From CAYTEH01 sp964436765 (GTDB lineage: Bacteria > Patescibacteriota > Gracilibacteria > Peribacterales > Peribacteraceae), in NCBI GenBank assembly GCA_964436765.1, contig CAYTEH010000028.1, positions 1 to 19,837 on the forward strand: a DNA stretch of 19,837 nt, given 5' to 3'. The position numbers were made by a program, and so were the translations under genes. Position 1 is the first letter of the stretch. Every line of letters begins with the position of its first letter. The notes below the pieces were generated by a model. The model searched no databases, had not been told where the DNA came from, and was given only the letters and a program-made list of their open reading frames with translations. Below are positions 12,473 to 19,837 of the stretch, piece by piece.

Positions 12473-13912
12473 TTACTGAATCTTGATCGTGGACGTCGAC
12501 TGCTCGCCAAGCGATCCCGGACCCGTGATGCCGCTGAGGGTCAGGTTGATCATTTCCTCGTTCTCCGTGAGCGAGTCCTTCAGGATCGGAACGCTGAAGC
12601 TCTTGCTGGTCTCGCCGGGAGCGAACGTGAACGTGCCCGAGGTGGGGGTGAAGTCCGCTGCGCCCGTGGCCGTGCCGTCGGAGGTCGCGTAGTTCACGGT
12701 CACCGTGCCCTTCACGCCCAGCTGGCGCTGGACCGTGACGAGCACCGAACCGCCGTTCTCGCTCACGGTATAGAACGGAGCCGAGAATTTGACAGAAGCA
12801 GTGGCCTCGGAGGGCGTCGCTTCGTCATCGATCAGCGTCAGCAACGCCGTCACCGGTGCAACCGTGCCTGCGCCGCCGGTGGGGCTGCTCAAGGTCAAAT
12901 TGACCGTCTTGTTTCCTTCGATATTCACGTTATTGAGCACCTGGACCGAGAACGTCTTGCTGGTCTCGCCTGCGGCGAAGCTGAGCGTTCCCTGCGTGGC
13001 GTTGTAGTGGGTGCCAGCGGTGGCCGTGCCGTTGCTGGTGGCGTAGTTCACCGTCACGGCGCCGTTGCTGCCTCCGGTGCGAACCACGGTGATGCTGATG
13101 GCTCCGTCCGTCTCGTCGATGCCGTAGGTATTGGCACTGAACGAGAGCGATCCGACCCCGGCCGCGGCCGACGTCGTGGACGCCGTGGAGCTGGAAGACG
13201 CGGCAGCCCCAAGCAGCGTGAGCGTGGAGGAACTGGGCGTGCCGAGCACGGCGCCATTGGTGGGATTACTGAGCGTGACGCCGAGCGTGACCTGGGGTGC
13301 CCCCTCGGCCCGCATGAGGCTGACGCTGATGTTCTTGGTGGTCTCGCCCTCGGCGAACGAAAGCGTGCCCGAGGAAGGCGCGTAATCGGTGCCCGAGACG
13401 GCAGTGCCGCCGCCGAACACGTAGTCGACTTTCACCGCGCCCTTGTCGCCACCCGTGCGCACCACGGTGATGGTGGCACGGTTGCTGCCCTTGGCCACGT
13501 TGAAGCCGGTGGTGGTGAAGTGCAATTTGCCGGCAACGGTCGCCACGGGCTCCGGAGCGGGAGTGGAAGACGAAGAACTGGCGCTGGAACTGGATGCCGT
13601 GGCCCGGGGCCTGGAAGAGCGGGACGACCCGCTGTCGCCTTCAACACCGTTGATGGCACGATCGATCATCACCGCCACATCGGCGCGCGTGACGAAGTCT
13701 CCGGGCTTGAAGAGTCCCTCGGGAGTCCCTTTGATCACGCCCTGGTCGGCCAGGCGGCCCACCGCGGCATCGTAGTACGAGCCGGGCTGCACGTCGCTGA
13801 ACTTCGCCGAACCGAGCATGGTGGCGCCCAGCGTCGTGCCTGCGCCGAGGAGAATGCCCGCAAGCAGCGGGAGGGTGACGGATGCTTTGAGAGCGGACGG
13901 ACGCCACTGCAT
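12473..13912 (-). CDS. S-layer-homology protein with three Calx-beta domains
   Basis: A 479-residue exported protein. Residues ~10-34 are a hydrophobic signal or anchor. One SLH module (~37-88: FSDVQPGSYYDAAVGRLADQGVIKG) should attach it to cell-wall polymer. A Ser/Pro linker (~90-125) leads to three Calx-beta repeats (~127-231, ~250-357 and ~365-478), recognisable by TVVRTGG-AVTVNYATSNGTATAG-TLSFAAGETSKTFSV-type strands. Calx-beta folds often bind Ca2+ and occur in adhesins. The ATG at 13912 gives a compact signal sequence; in-frame ATGs at 13954 and 13990 are alternatives. A TTGAAA/CATACT pair with an 18-nt spacer lies upstream. A long opposite-strand frame is a shadow. Confidence 0.85.
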   Translation of the reverse strand: MQWRPSALKASVTLPLLAGILLGAGTTLGATMLGSAKFSDVQPGSYYDAAVGRLADQGVIKGTPEGLFKPGDFVTRADVAVMIDRAINGVEGDSGSSRSSRPRATASSSSASSSSSTPAPEPVATVAGKLHFTTTGFNVAKGSNRATITVVRTGGDKGAVKVDYVFGGGTAVSGTDYAPSSGTLSFAEGETTKNISVSLMRAEGAPQVTLGVTLSNPTNGAVLGTPSSSTLTLLGAAASSSSTASTTSAAAGVGSLSFSANTYGIDETDGAISITVVRTGGSNGAVTVNYATSNGTATAGTHYNATQGTLSFAAGETSKTFSVQVLNNVNIEGNKTVNLTLSSPTGGAGTVAPVTALLTLIDDEATPSEATASVKFSAPFYTVSENGGSVLVTVQRQLGVKGTVTVNYATSDGTATGAADFTPTSGTFTFAPGETSKSFSVPILKDSLTENEEMINLTLSGITGPGSLGEQSTSTIKIQ

Positions 13913-13993
13913 ACGGAAAAGGGGGAAGGAAGACGCACAAGTATGCGGAGCCATGGGGGGTGATTTCAATAGACAGAGCAAAAATATCATCGG

Positions 13994-14014
13994 AAAAATG
14001 ACACCACGGTGTCA
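13994..14014 (-). terminator. Intrinsic terminator of the response-regulator gene
   Basis: On the minus strand, TGACAC-CGTG-GTGTCA (14014-13999) is followed by five T (13998-13994), 46 nt past the stop at 14060. The stem is short (6 bp, or 7 with a 2-nt loop). Its distal arm overlaps the repeat at 14008-14056. Confidence 0.65.
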
Positions 14015-14056
14015 CCCTGAGTAGCCGTGAGCTTGTCGAAGAGCGTACAGAAGGAC
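14008..14056 (+). repeat. Third, diverged copy of the 17+19+11 repeat
   Basis: The 17-nt block ending CCCTGAGTAG (14008-14024), a 19-nt variable segment (14025-14043) and CGTACAGAAGGAC (14044-14056) match, block by block and with the same spacing, the arms at 12371-12417 (CCCGAGTAG, 19 nt, CGTACGAGGGAC). The variable segment contains GAGCTTGTCGAAG, known from dispersed repeats in other bacteria, and does not form the 8-bp hairpin. Confidence 0.65.
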
Positions 14057-14059
14057 TGA

Positions 14060-14485
14060 TCAATTCACAGAAGCAATCACCTCCCCCAACTCCCCCATCG
14101 TCCGCGTCACGTCATCGCTTCTCTTCCGCACGGCGCCGATCGCCCCGGCTTGCGTAAAGGCGGATGCGTAACTGATGCTGTTGGAGAACCCGATCACCTT
14201 GATCCCCGGCGCTCGGCGCCGGAGCTCGGCGGTGACATCAATACCGCTCAGTCCCCCATCGAGGTTCGCATCCATCAGCACGTACTCGGGTGCAATTCCG
14301 ATGATTTTCTCGCAGAGTTGATTCAGTTTCAGCCCTTCATGGAGCAGAAAGTACGCATTACCACCCGTGGCGCTCATCAAGGGCTCCGCATAGAACTCGA
14401 AGGCCCACGCGGAGTCGTCGACGAGGAGGACCTTCTTCTGCATGAGCTCGCCCGCAAGGAGTGCGGACGCCTGGAATAACTCCAT
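14060..14485 (-). CDS. Single-domain response regulator (CheY-like receiver)
   Basis: A 141-residue protein made almost entirely of a receiver domain. It has the acidic pair in KKVLLVDDS, the phospho-acceptor Asp in YVLMDANLDGG, a GFSNS segment at the Ser/Thr position and the conserved Lys in AVRKRSDD. No output domain is present, so it should signal through protein contacts or a phosphorelay; no kinase lies nearby. The ATG at 14485 is chosen because GGAG lies 5 nt upstream and codons beyond it lose the GC-rich third positions of the window's genes. The frame stays open to 14611, so a longer form is possible. The ~180-nt upstream leader contains the 56-bp repeat. Confidence 0.8.
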   Translation of the reverse strand: MELFQASALLAGELMQKKVLLVDDSAWAFEFYAEPLMSATGGNAYFLLHEGLKLNQLCEKIIGIAPEYVLMDANLDGGLSGIDVTAELRRRAPGIKVIGFSNSISYASAFTQAGAIGAVRKRSDDVTRTMGELGEVIASVN

Positions 14486-14597
14486 GCACGCTCCAAGGCC
14501 AATTTTTGCATAGATAGCATGCAGTCTCCCTTCTGGGCTCTCACTCTTGCCATTCGTGAAATTTGATGGCTTTGTCATCGAAAACACACTCATGGTA

Positions 14598-14653
14598 CCC
14601 GGGTGTTCCATCCGGGGACAGAACGTCTTTTGCCGCTTCTATATGAGGAAAAA
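14598..14653 (-). repeat. 56-bp dispersed repeat, copy B
   Basis: On the minus strand this matches 6611-6666 at 46 of 56 positions. It lies in the leader of the response-regulator gene, just downstream of an AT-rich TATAAT-containing region at ~14664-14675. In both copies GTTC...GGAAC can pair as a small hairpin. Confidence 0.65.
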
Positions 14654-14714
14654 TGGAAATGTTAATTATAATATACTTTCTTTCGCATGTTGAATGTCCG
14701 TGCGCGGGAGTCTG

Positions 14715-17700
14715 ATGGACACATCTACCTCCTTCTCTTTTTCTATGTCCCCTTCCAAGCCAGAGAAGACGCCGCGAACGACAACGAAGAACGCACAACT
14801 CCGGGTCGAACAACTCGAAAGCCGCGACCTGATGAGCGCAGGCCCGCTGGACCCGACCATCATGCGCCTGCAGTCGGTCCTGCTGGGCGCACAGCACGTG
14901 ACGCCCGACGCCGTGATTGACGAAGCCCGGGCAAGCGAAACCGAGCTCCGCGACGGTGTCATGACGGTGCAGCTGGATATCGCGGCCAGGCAGGAATCGC
15001 TGACGGCGGCGCAGGCATCGTACGCGAGCACCCTCGATTCGCTCACGGCAGCGCGCGCGCCCGAGCGCGAGCTGGAACGCCTGTCCTCCGCGCTGGCATC
15101 TGCCGAAGCAGAGACGGCAGATCTGCCTGACGTGAGGGCGCAGGTGGATGTATTGCGCCAGACGATCGCCGGCCTCGAGACCGACGAACAGAAGTCGACG
15201 CTCGCCATCCAGACGCTGCAGACGCAGAAAGCGGCGATCGACGCCGAACTCGCACAGATCAACGCCTCCATCTCCGCCATGGAAGCGGAACTGGCCAAAC
15301 CTCGTGAGAAAGCCGGGGTCATCCGGAGCCTCACGGGACATGCCGATTCCATCCTGAGCACCGCCCTCTCGCCCGACGGCAAAACGGGTGCATCGGCGGG
15401 CTCGGGGGGGACCGTGAAAATCTGGGACGTGGAGACCGGGAAAGAACTATGGCAGATCAAGTACGGCACCGCGGCAGTCGCGGACATCGCATTCTCGTCC
15501 GACGGGAAAACCCTCATCACCGGCGGCGCCGACATGTCGGTGCGTCTCTTCGACATGGCCACGAAGCAGGAAATCCGGAAGATGACCGGGTTGTCATTTT
15601 CGAGCGTCGCGATGTCGCCGAACAGAACGATGGTGGCCGCCGGCACCACGAGCCAGACGGTGACGGTGTGGGATGCGGCGACCGGAAAAACGCTCAGGAC
15701 GTTCGCAGGACTCGGCAGCCACGTGCGCGATATCCAGTTTTCCCCGAACGGATCGTATCTGACAGTCGCGAGTGATGATTCCATCCGCATGCTCAACCTG
15801 CAGACGGGCGCGACCTTGACCCTCGCGAGACTGAGAGGAGTCCTGATGAACGGCACGGCGTTCTCGCCGGACGGAAACACGATCGCCACTGCGGGCTCCG
15901 ACAAGATCGTGCACCTGTGGGACATGACCGGGAAAGAAATCCGGCGTTTCACGGGCCACGCCGCCAGCGTCACGAAGCTCGAATTCTCCGCCGATGGCAC
16001 GGAACTGTATTCCACGGGCAACGACGGCACGGTTCGTGTGTGGAACGTGTCCACGGGCGCGCAGAAGAAGATGTTCACCACCGCCGCGGGCGAGTACGTG
16101 GCCGGGCTCGATTCCATCGCCGACGGCAGGATGCTCGTGGCAGGCAGCAGCCGCACGGTCCGCTACGTACGCGCGAACGACGAACCGCTTCCGCCGGGCG
16201 TGAGCCAGCAGGCACTCGACGGTCTCAAAACCCAACGAACGCAGAAAACGGCGCAGCAGACGGACACCGCGAACGCGATTGCGGCGGAACAGGCGAAGAA
16301 CCAGGATCTCGATACCCAGATCGCAACGCAGAAGACCACGCTCGGCACGCGGCAGGAAGAGCTGAATGCGAAAGAATCGGTTGCAGCGGGCATCCCCTCC
16401 CTTCGCACCCAGGTGAGCGACGCGCAGGCACAGGCGGACGCCGCTCAGCCGACCGTCGTGCAGCTGACACACGACCTGAGCGTGACGCAGGCGACAATCA
16501 CGCTCGTCCAGAACGACATCGATACCATGTTCGCAAAGCTGGCGGAAAAACAGCGGCAGCTCGCGAACGCCTCGAACATAAAGGAAGCGCTGACCAATGC
16601 GAAAAACGCGCAGGCGACCGGCGCGGCCTCGCGGACGCTCTCGGCATTCGAGCAGGGAGTGGTGCAATCCCAGGTCTCGAGCATCATGGGCGACCTGCTG
16701 CCCCTGGGAGGACAGACCATGGAAGGAGCGCTCGAAGCGATGGCGACGGGCATGACGCAGGAGGAGTTCGAGGCCGCGACCTGGGACATGTTCGCGGATG
16801 CGCTCGGCAGTGCAACAGGCGCCGACATAGACGGGATCGGCGAGCTCAACGATGTGCTGGGCAGGCAGGCCGACCGCGAGTGGATGGAAGCCGATATCTG
16901 GAACGGCGTCGCGGGGCGCATCGAGAACCTGCTCTTCGCCGAAAGCCTGTCGTCCGAAACGGTGACAATGAGCGGGACGGCCGCAGGCGACAGCAATCAA
17001 TTGCGTCTCGCTCTCGCACTGCAAAACCTGGGAGGATCGATGTCGATCAACTCGGTGAACGGAGCCCTGCCCCTGGCCACGAATCTCTCGGTGGCGTCGG
17101 GCACGGAGGCGGCACGGCTGCTCGGGCAGCTGGACCCGGACGCGCCGGCGCCCGCCGCGATCGCTCCGCTCAGCAATCTCTCCTTCGATTCGGAAGGCTG
17201 GCCCGTGAGCATCGGGAGCACCTTCACGGTGCCGGGGCTGGGTTCGGTGCTGGCGCACGCCAACAACGGCCAACCCTGGAACATCCAGAATCAGGGATCG
17301 GATGTCCGCTACCTGACGTATAAAAACGGCACCCTGGCCTCCACCACGTCACGGGAATGGTGGCAATCGACCACCGACTTCGGCACGGTGCTCATCCGCT
17401 TCCAGAGCGGTCCGCAGTACGTGGCCGCCATCAACGTCCAGCGCATCAACGCGGCGGGCAACGCGCGGCTCAAACTGACCGACGCCGACGGCAACGTGAG
17501 CTACGTCCCCCTCGACGGTTCGGGCTCCGTGAAAATCGACAAGATCCTGCGCGAGTTCACGCTGGAGAACCGCGATGCGACCTACGGCATCGAGAGCATC
17601 GATTCGCGCGAACTCGTCCCCGACGCCGACTGGGAGGGCATGGCGAGCGTCACCAAAGTCGATGGCTCCGGCACGTGGCTCGATTTCGCGCAGGCGGGGA

Positions 17701-19837
17701 AGCTCGTGACGGAAGCGAGCGGCAGGATCGAATCCACCAATCCCGACGACCGCATCACCGCGCACGTCTACCGCGGCTCGACGAAAGTGGAGACCATTGA
17801 GCTTGGCGCGGGCGGCGTCTGGAGCGTTGATAACGAACAGGGCTTCTCCTCCATCGTCTTCAACCACGTGAACGCGGGCTCCACCCTCTTCATGGGCGAC
17901 CTGAACGTGGGCACCGACGGCTCGCCGAACAATGCCAGCTGGGAAGCCGCCACCCCCGCAAACAACCGGGACGTGAGCCTGTCTGCGGCGAGGAAATGGG
18001 AAAACAGCACGACATATAAGGATGTCGACGGCATGAATATTTTCCAGCCGTACGGAGGCCAGACACTGGTCGTCACGGGCCAGATGCGGATGGAAGTGGG
18101 CAACGACTACCCGGGCGAATACCAGCGCCTGGAATTCCACGGCAGCCCGCAGTTCCACCGCCTGCTCTACGTGAACGAAAGCGGCCTGCACGAAGTCCCC
18201 TCCTCTCATTACACGGTGATCGCCGGCAACGTGATCCTGGTGCATCCCGGCGCCCCGCGCAGGCTCGTGACCGAAATCTGGGGCGATGGCACCATCACGG
18301 CCCCGAACTTCGCAAAGCACGGCATGGAGATGAACGACGTGATGCCGCCGTTTGCGCCAGAGCTAAAAAGCGATTGGATTATGTGGGGATTGCAACCTCG
18401 AGGAGAAGGATGGACCGATATCCCTTCGGGTGTAGTGAACGAAAGCTTGAAAATGGTGCCTGGATCAACTGTTAATGGTCTATGGGAAATACGAAATGAT
18501 GGCATTGAAGACAGTGACGTCACTGTTCATTTCCGCGTAGGACAAACAGGCACAACTGCAGATCCAATTCAAAAAAGTTTTACAGGTCACATTGGAGGAA
18601 TGTCCCGATATGGTCTTTCAGCAAATGTAACAGTCATACAAGAACGCGATGTCATATCGGTAGAGGTAGTACTTCCAAATGGGACTAGCTTCATTCATGG
18701 CAAAAGAACTCAAACTCCTTTGGGACCTCAGCGAGAGGCCGAAACACAACCTGACGGCACTGTTGTATGGAAAGACGTTTATACACTCCCGGATCGCGAT
18801 TCGCAGATAAGCCATGCGCGACTTATCGTCCGCATTGCTAGCAAAACAACGAATCCCAAAATGCAGATTGCTGCACAGGCAGCACTAGAAGTGCTTTTAT
18901 CGTCTACACCAGAGACCCAGAGAGTTGCATACGAAAGGATGACAGGCGTGCCTTATGCAATTGAAGACAAACAGGAAATGACACGCCTAATAACTACTGA
19001 TCTCTTTACTGAAGGCGAGCGAATCATGTTGGAATCAACAGGCATGGGCGAAAATTGGAATTTACTCGCCACGGCCGATACGACCATTCACAAGCCCACC
19101 GCAGCACCTGATGAAATGACACGTGCGTACAATAATTCCCAAAATTGGTACACGGGCGCCCCATTCCAGAATGGCGTAGAAATGGATACTGCTGTTGGAC
19201 GGATTTTCAATGGGCTACTGCAAAAAACAAAAGAATTTATTCAATTACAGCAGTGGGATGCTCTGATATCCATTTACGATCAGGCATCACAGATAACTGG
19301 CATTCCCACAGGAAGTTTTCGCTTCCATCTTCTTGGAGGGAGTAAAACAGATGATCAAAGAATTGAAGGTCTGAAATCTCTGTTTATTGCCTGGGGCTAC
19401 GGACATATTTTCACAGCTGCTAGTGTGTCAGGGCATTCAGAAATGAACACGCAGGAGACAAACCAGATCGTGACACTGAAAACAAATAAAGTTCACTATG
19501 AAGTCCGCGACAATTTCGTACGGGTGGACTTCGATTTTTCTGCAAATAAGGCCTACCACCACTCGAATATTTATTTGGTGGTTAACGGACAAGTGCTGCC
19601 AACTCCTTTAACTGCAAATGACATTGTCGGAGAAACATATGTTGATATTCCCCTCTCAAAGATCCGATCGCTTCTGCCTGCCACTGTAAATGAAGTACCA
19701 GCCCAATCATGGATTGTGCAGTTGCGCTTGCAAGCTCAGCAGCAAGCCAATCCTGATATCTTCATGCCTGCCCGGCAAACGAGCAATCTTGAGATCGATG
19801 CCCCCAAATGGGGAGAGTATTCGACTTTGCCGGAAGG
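14715..19837 (+). CDS. Giant secreted coiled-coil/WD40 protein with LEPR-XLL-like N-terminus, partial
   Basis: One frame runs without a stop from an ATG at 14715 to the window end (at least 1,707 residues). A GGGAG sequence lies 4 nt before the ATG; an in-frame ATG at 14745 is an alternative. Near the start, VEQLESRDLMSAG (L34-G43) resembles the LEPR-XLL motif of large exported planctomycete proteins. Then come a coiled coil (~60-195), a WD40 propeller of about six or seven blades (~202-495, e.g. FSPDGNTIATAGSDKIVHLWD), a second coiled coil (~498-636) and a long region of unassigned, probably beta-rich domains (from ~820). Beyond residue ~1215 (nt 18,360) base composition drops sharply while the frame continues. 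The likely role is a large surface or secreted scaffold; no catalytic motif was recognised. The opposite-strand 559-codon frame is a shadow. Confidence 0.8.
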   Translation, partial: MDTSTSFSFSMSPSKPEKTPRTTTKNAQLRVEQLESRDLMSAGPLDPTIMRLQSVLLGAQHVTPDAVIDEARASETELRDGVMTVQLDIAARQESLTAAQASYASTLDSLTAARAPERELERLSSALASAEAETADLPDVRAQVDVLRQTIAGLETDEQKSTLAIQTLQTQKAAIDAELAQINASISAMEAELAKPREKAGVIRSLTGHADSILSTALSPDGKTGASAGSGGTVKIWDVETGKELWQIKYGTAAVADIAFSSDGKTLITGGADMSVRLFDMATKQEIRKMTGLSFSSVAMSPNRTMVAAGTTSQTVTVWDAATGKTLRTFAGLGSHVRDIQFSPNGSYLTVASDDSIRMLNLQTGATLTLARLRGVLMNGTAFSPDGNTIATAGSDKIVHLWDMTGKEIRRFTGHAASVTKLEFSADGTELYSTGNDGTVRVWNVSTGAQKKMFTTAAGEYVAGLDSIADGRMLVAGSSRTVRYVRANDEPLPPGVSQQALDGLKTQRTQKTAQQTDTANAIAAEQAKNQDLDTQIATQKTTLGTRQEELNAKESVAAGIPSLRTQVSDAQAQADAAQPTVVQLTHDLSVTQATITLVQNDIDTMFAKLAEKQRQLANASNIKEALTNAKNAQATGAASRTLSAFEQGVVQSQVSSIMGDLLPLGGQTMEGALEAMATGMTQEEFEAATWDMFADALGSATGADIDGIGELNDVLGRQADREWMEADIWNGVAGRIENLLFAESLSSETVTMSGTAAGDSNQLRLALALQNLGGSMSINSVNGALPLATNLSVASGTEAARLLGQLDPDAPAPAAIAPLSNLSFDSEGWPVSIGSTFTVPGLGSVLAHANNGQPWNIQNQGSDVRYLTYKNGTLASTTSREWWQSTTDFGTVLIRFQSGPQYVAAINVQRINAAGNARLKLTDADGNVSYVPLDGSGSVKIDKILREFTLENRDATYGIESIDSRELVPDADWEGMASVTKVDGSGTWLDFAQAGKLVTEASGRIESTNPDDRITAHVYRGSTKVETIELGAGGVWSVDNEQGFSSIVFNHVNAGSTLFMGDLNVGTDGSPNNASWEAATPANNRDVSLSAARKWENSTTYKDVDGMNIFQPYGGQTLVVTGQMRMEVGNDYPGEYQRLEFHGSPQFHRLLYVNESGLHEVPSSHYTVIAGNVILVHPGAPRRLVTEIWGDGTITAPNFAKHGMEMNDVMPPFAPELKSDWIMWGLQPRGEGWTDIPSGVVNESLKMVPGSTVNGLWEIRNDGIEDSDVTVHFRVGQTGTTADPIQKSFTGHIGGMSRYGLSANVTVIQERDVISVEVVLPNGTSFIHGKRTQTPLGPQREAETQPDGTVVWKDVYTLPDRDSQISHARLIVRIASKTTNPKMQIAAQAALEVLLSSTPETQRVAYERMTGVPYAIEDKQEMTRLITTDLFTEGERIMLESTGMGENWNLLATADTTIHKPTAAPDEMTRAYNNSQNWYTGAPFQNGVEMDTAVGRIFNGLLQKTKEFIQLQQWDALISIYDQASQITGIPTGSFRFHLLGGSKTDDQRIEGLKSLFIAWGYGHIFTAASVSGHSEMNTQETNQIVTLKTNKVHYEVRDNFVRVDFDFSANKAYHHSNIYLVVNGQVLPTPLTANDIVGETYVDIPLSKIRSLLPATVNEVPAQSWIVQLRLQAQQQANPDIFMPARQTSNLEIDAPKWGEYSTLPE

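Noticed and set aside
12461..13963. 500-codon plus-strand frame
   Set aside because: Fully antisense to the SLH-Calx-beta protein, whose domain pattern is unmistakable.
14541..14690. Open frame ending ...EAAKDVLSPDGTP...EWQE as an N-terminal part of a real protein
   Set aside because: It has no start codon near the recognisable part and no family match; the similarity to 6611-6666 is better reported as a repeat of unknown nature.
1..19837. CRISPR array, insertion sequence or prophage
   Set aside because: No regularly spaced direct repeats, transposase, integrase or phage structural gene was seen. The CYDSYGRY repeats are coding and unevenly spaced.

Overview
The window is bacterial, mostly GC-rich (about 60-68% G+C by eye) and densely packed with short, mainly single-gene transcription units on both strands. 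It has no rRNA, tRNA, CRISPR array or transposase. Most products are surface or secreted proteins: a lipoprotein, a membrane-anchored SGNH protein, two SLH (S-layer homology) proteins, a polysaccharide-lyase-like protein, a repeat-rich DUF11-like protein and a giant WD40/coiled-coil protein. SLH anchors, Ser-rich linkers and many small orphan genes suggest a monoderm-like, S-layered bacterium, possibly of the candidate phyla radiation (Peregrinibacteria/Peribacteria type). That placement is an inference. The giant protein instead carries a planctomycete-style LEPR-XLL-like N-terminus.

Layout. 1-743(-): Ser-rich lipoprotein, cut by the window edge. 907-1641(-): endonuclease/exonuclease/phosphatase-family protein. 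1838-3367(+): SGNH-hydrolase-like membrane protein. 3425-3682(-): small very basic orphan. 3855-4973(+): SLH + CAP-domain protein. 5033-5535(-): YefM-YoeB-type toxin-antitoxin pair with its operator. 5594-6541(-): polysaccharide lyase 14-like protein. 6802-7016(+): small coiled-coil gene with an apparent frameshift. 7017-7517(-): stand-alone Pycsar-effector-like (PycTM) membrane protein. 7803-9608(-): TypA/BipA GTPase. 9769-10107(-): two-helix Cys-rich protein. 10280-11647(+): DUF11-like protein with four CYDSYGRY repeats, ended by a strong terminator. 11689-12144(-): O6-alkylguanine-DNA alkyltransferase (Ogt). 12200-12421: nested palindromic element with a four-way-junction core. 12473-13912(-): SLH + three Calx-beta domains. 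14060-14485(-): single-domain response regulator. 14715-19837(+): at least 1,707 codons of the giant protein, still open at the window end.

Two themes go beyond the gene list. First, many genes have a sigma70-like -10 box only 6-17 nt from the start codon and no Shine-Dalgarno, so their mRNAs should be leaderless or nearly so. Second, the intergenic regions carry a family of structured elements: a 19-nt hairpin cassette between conserved flanks (three copies, two forming a nested palindrome), a 105-nt multi-hairpin block next to the PycTM gene, and an 82%-identical 56-bp repeat lying before two unrelated genes. The giant ORF also changes sharply in base composition near 18,360, from GC-rich to about 40% G+C, without losing its reading frame.
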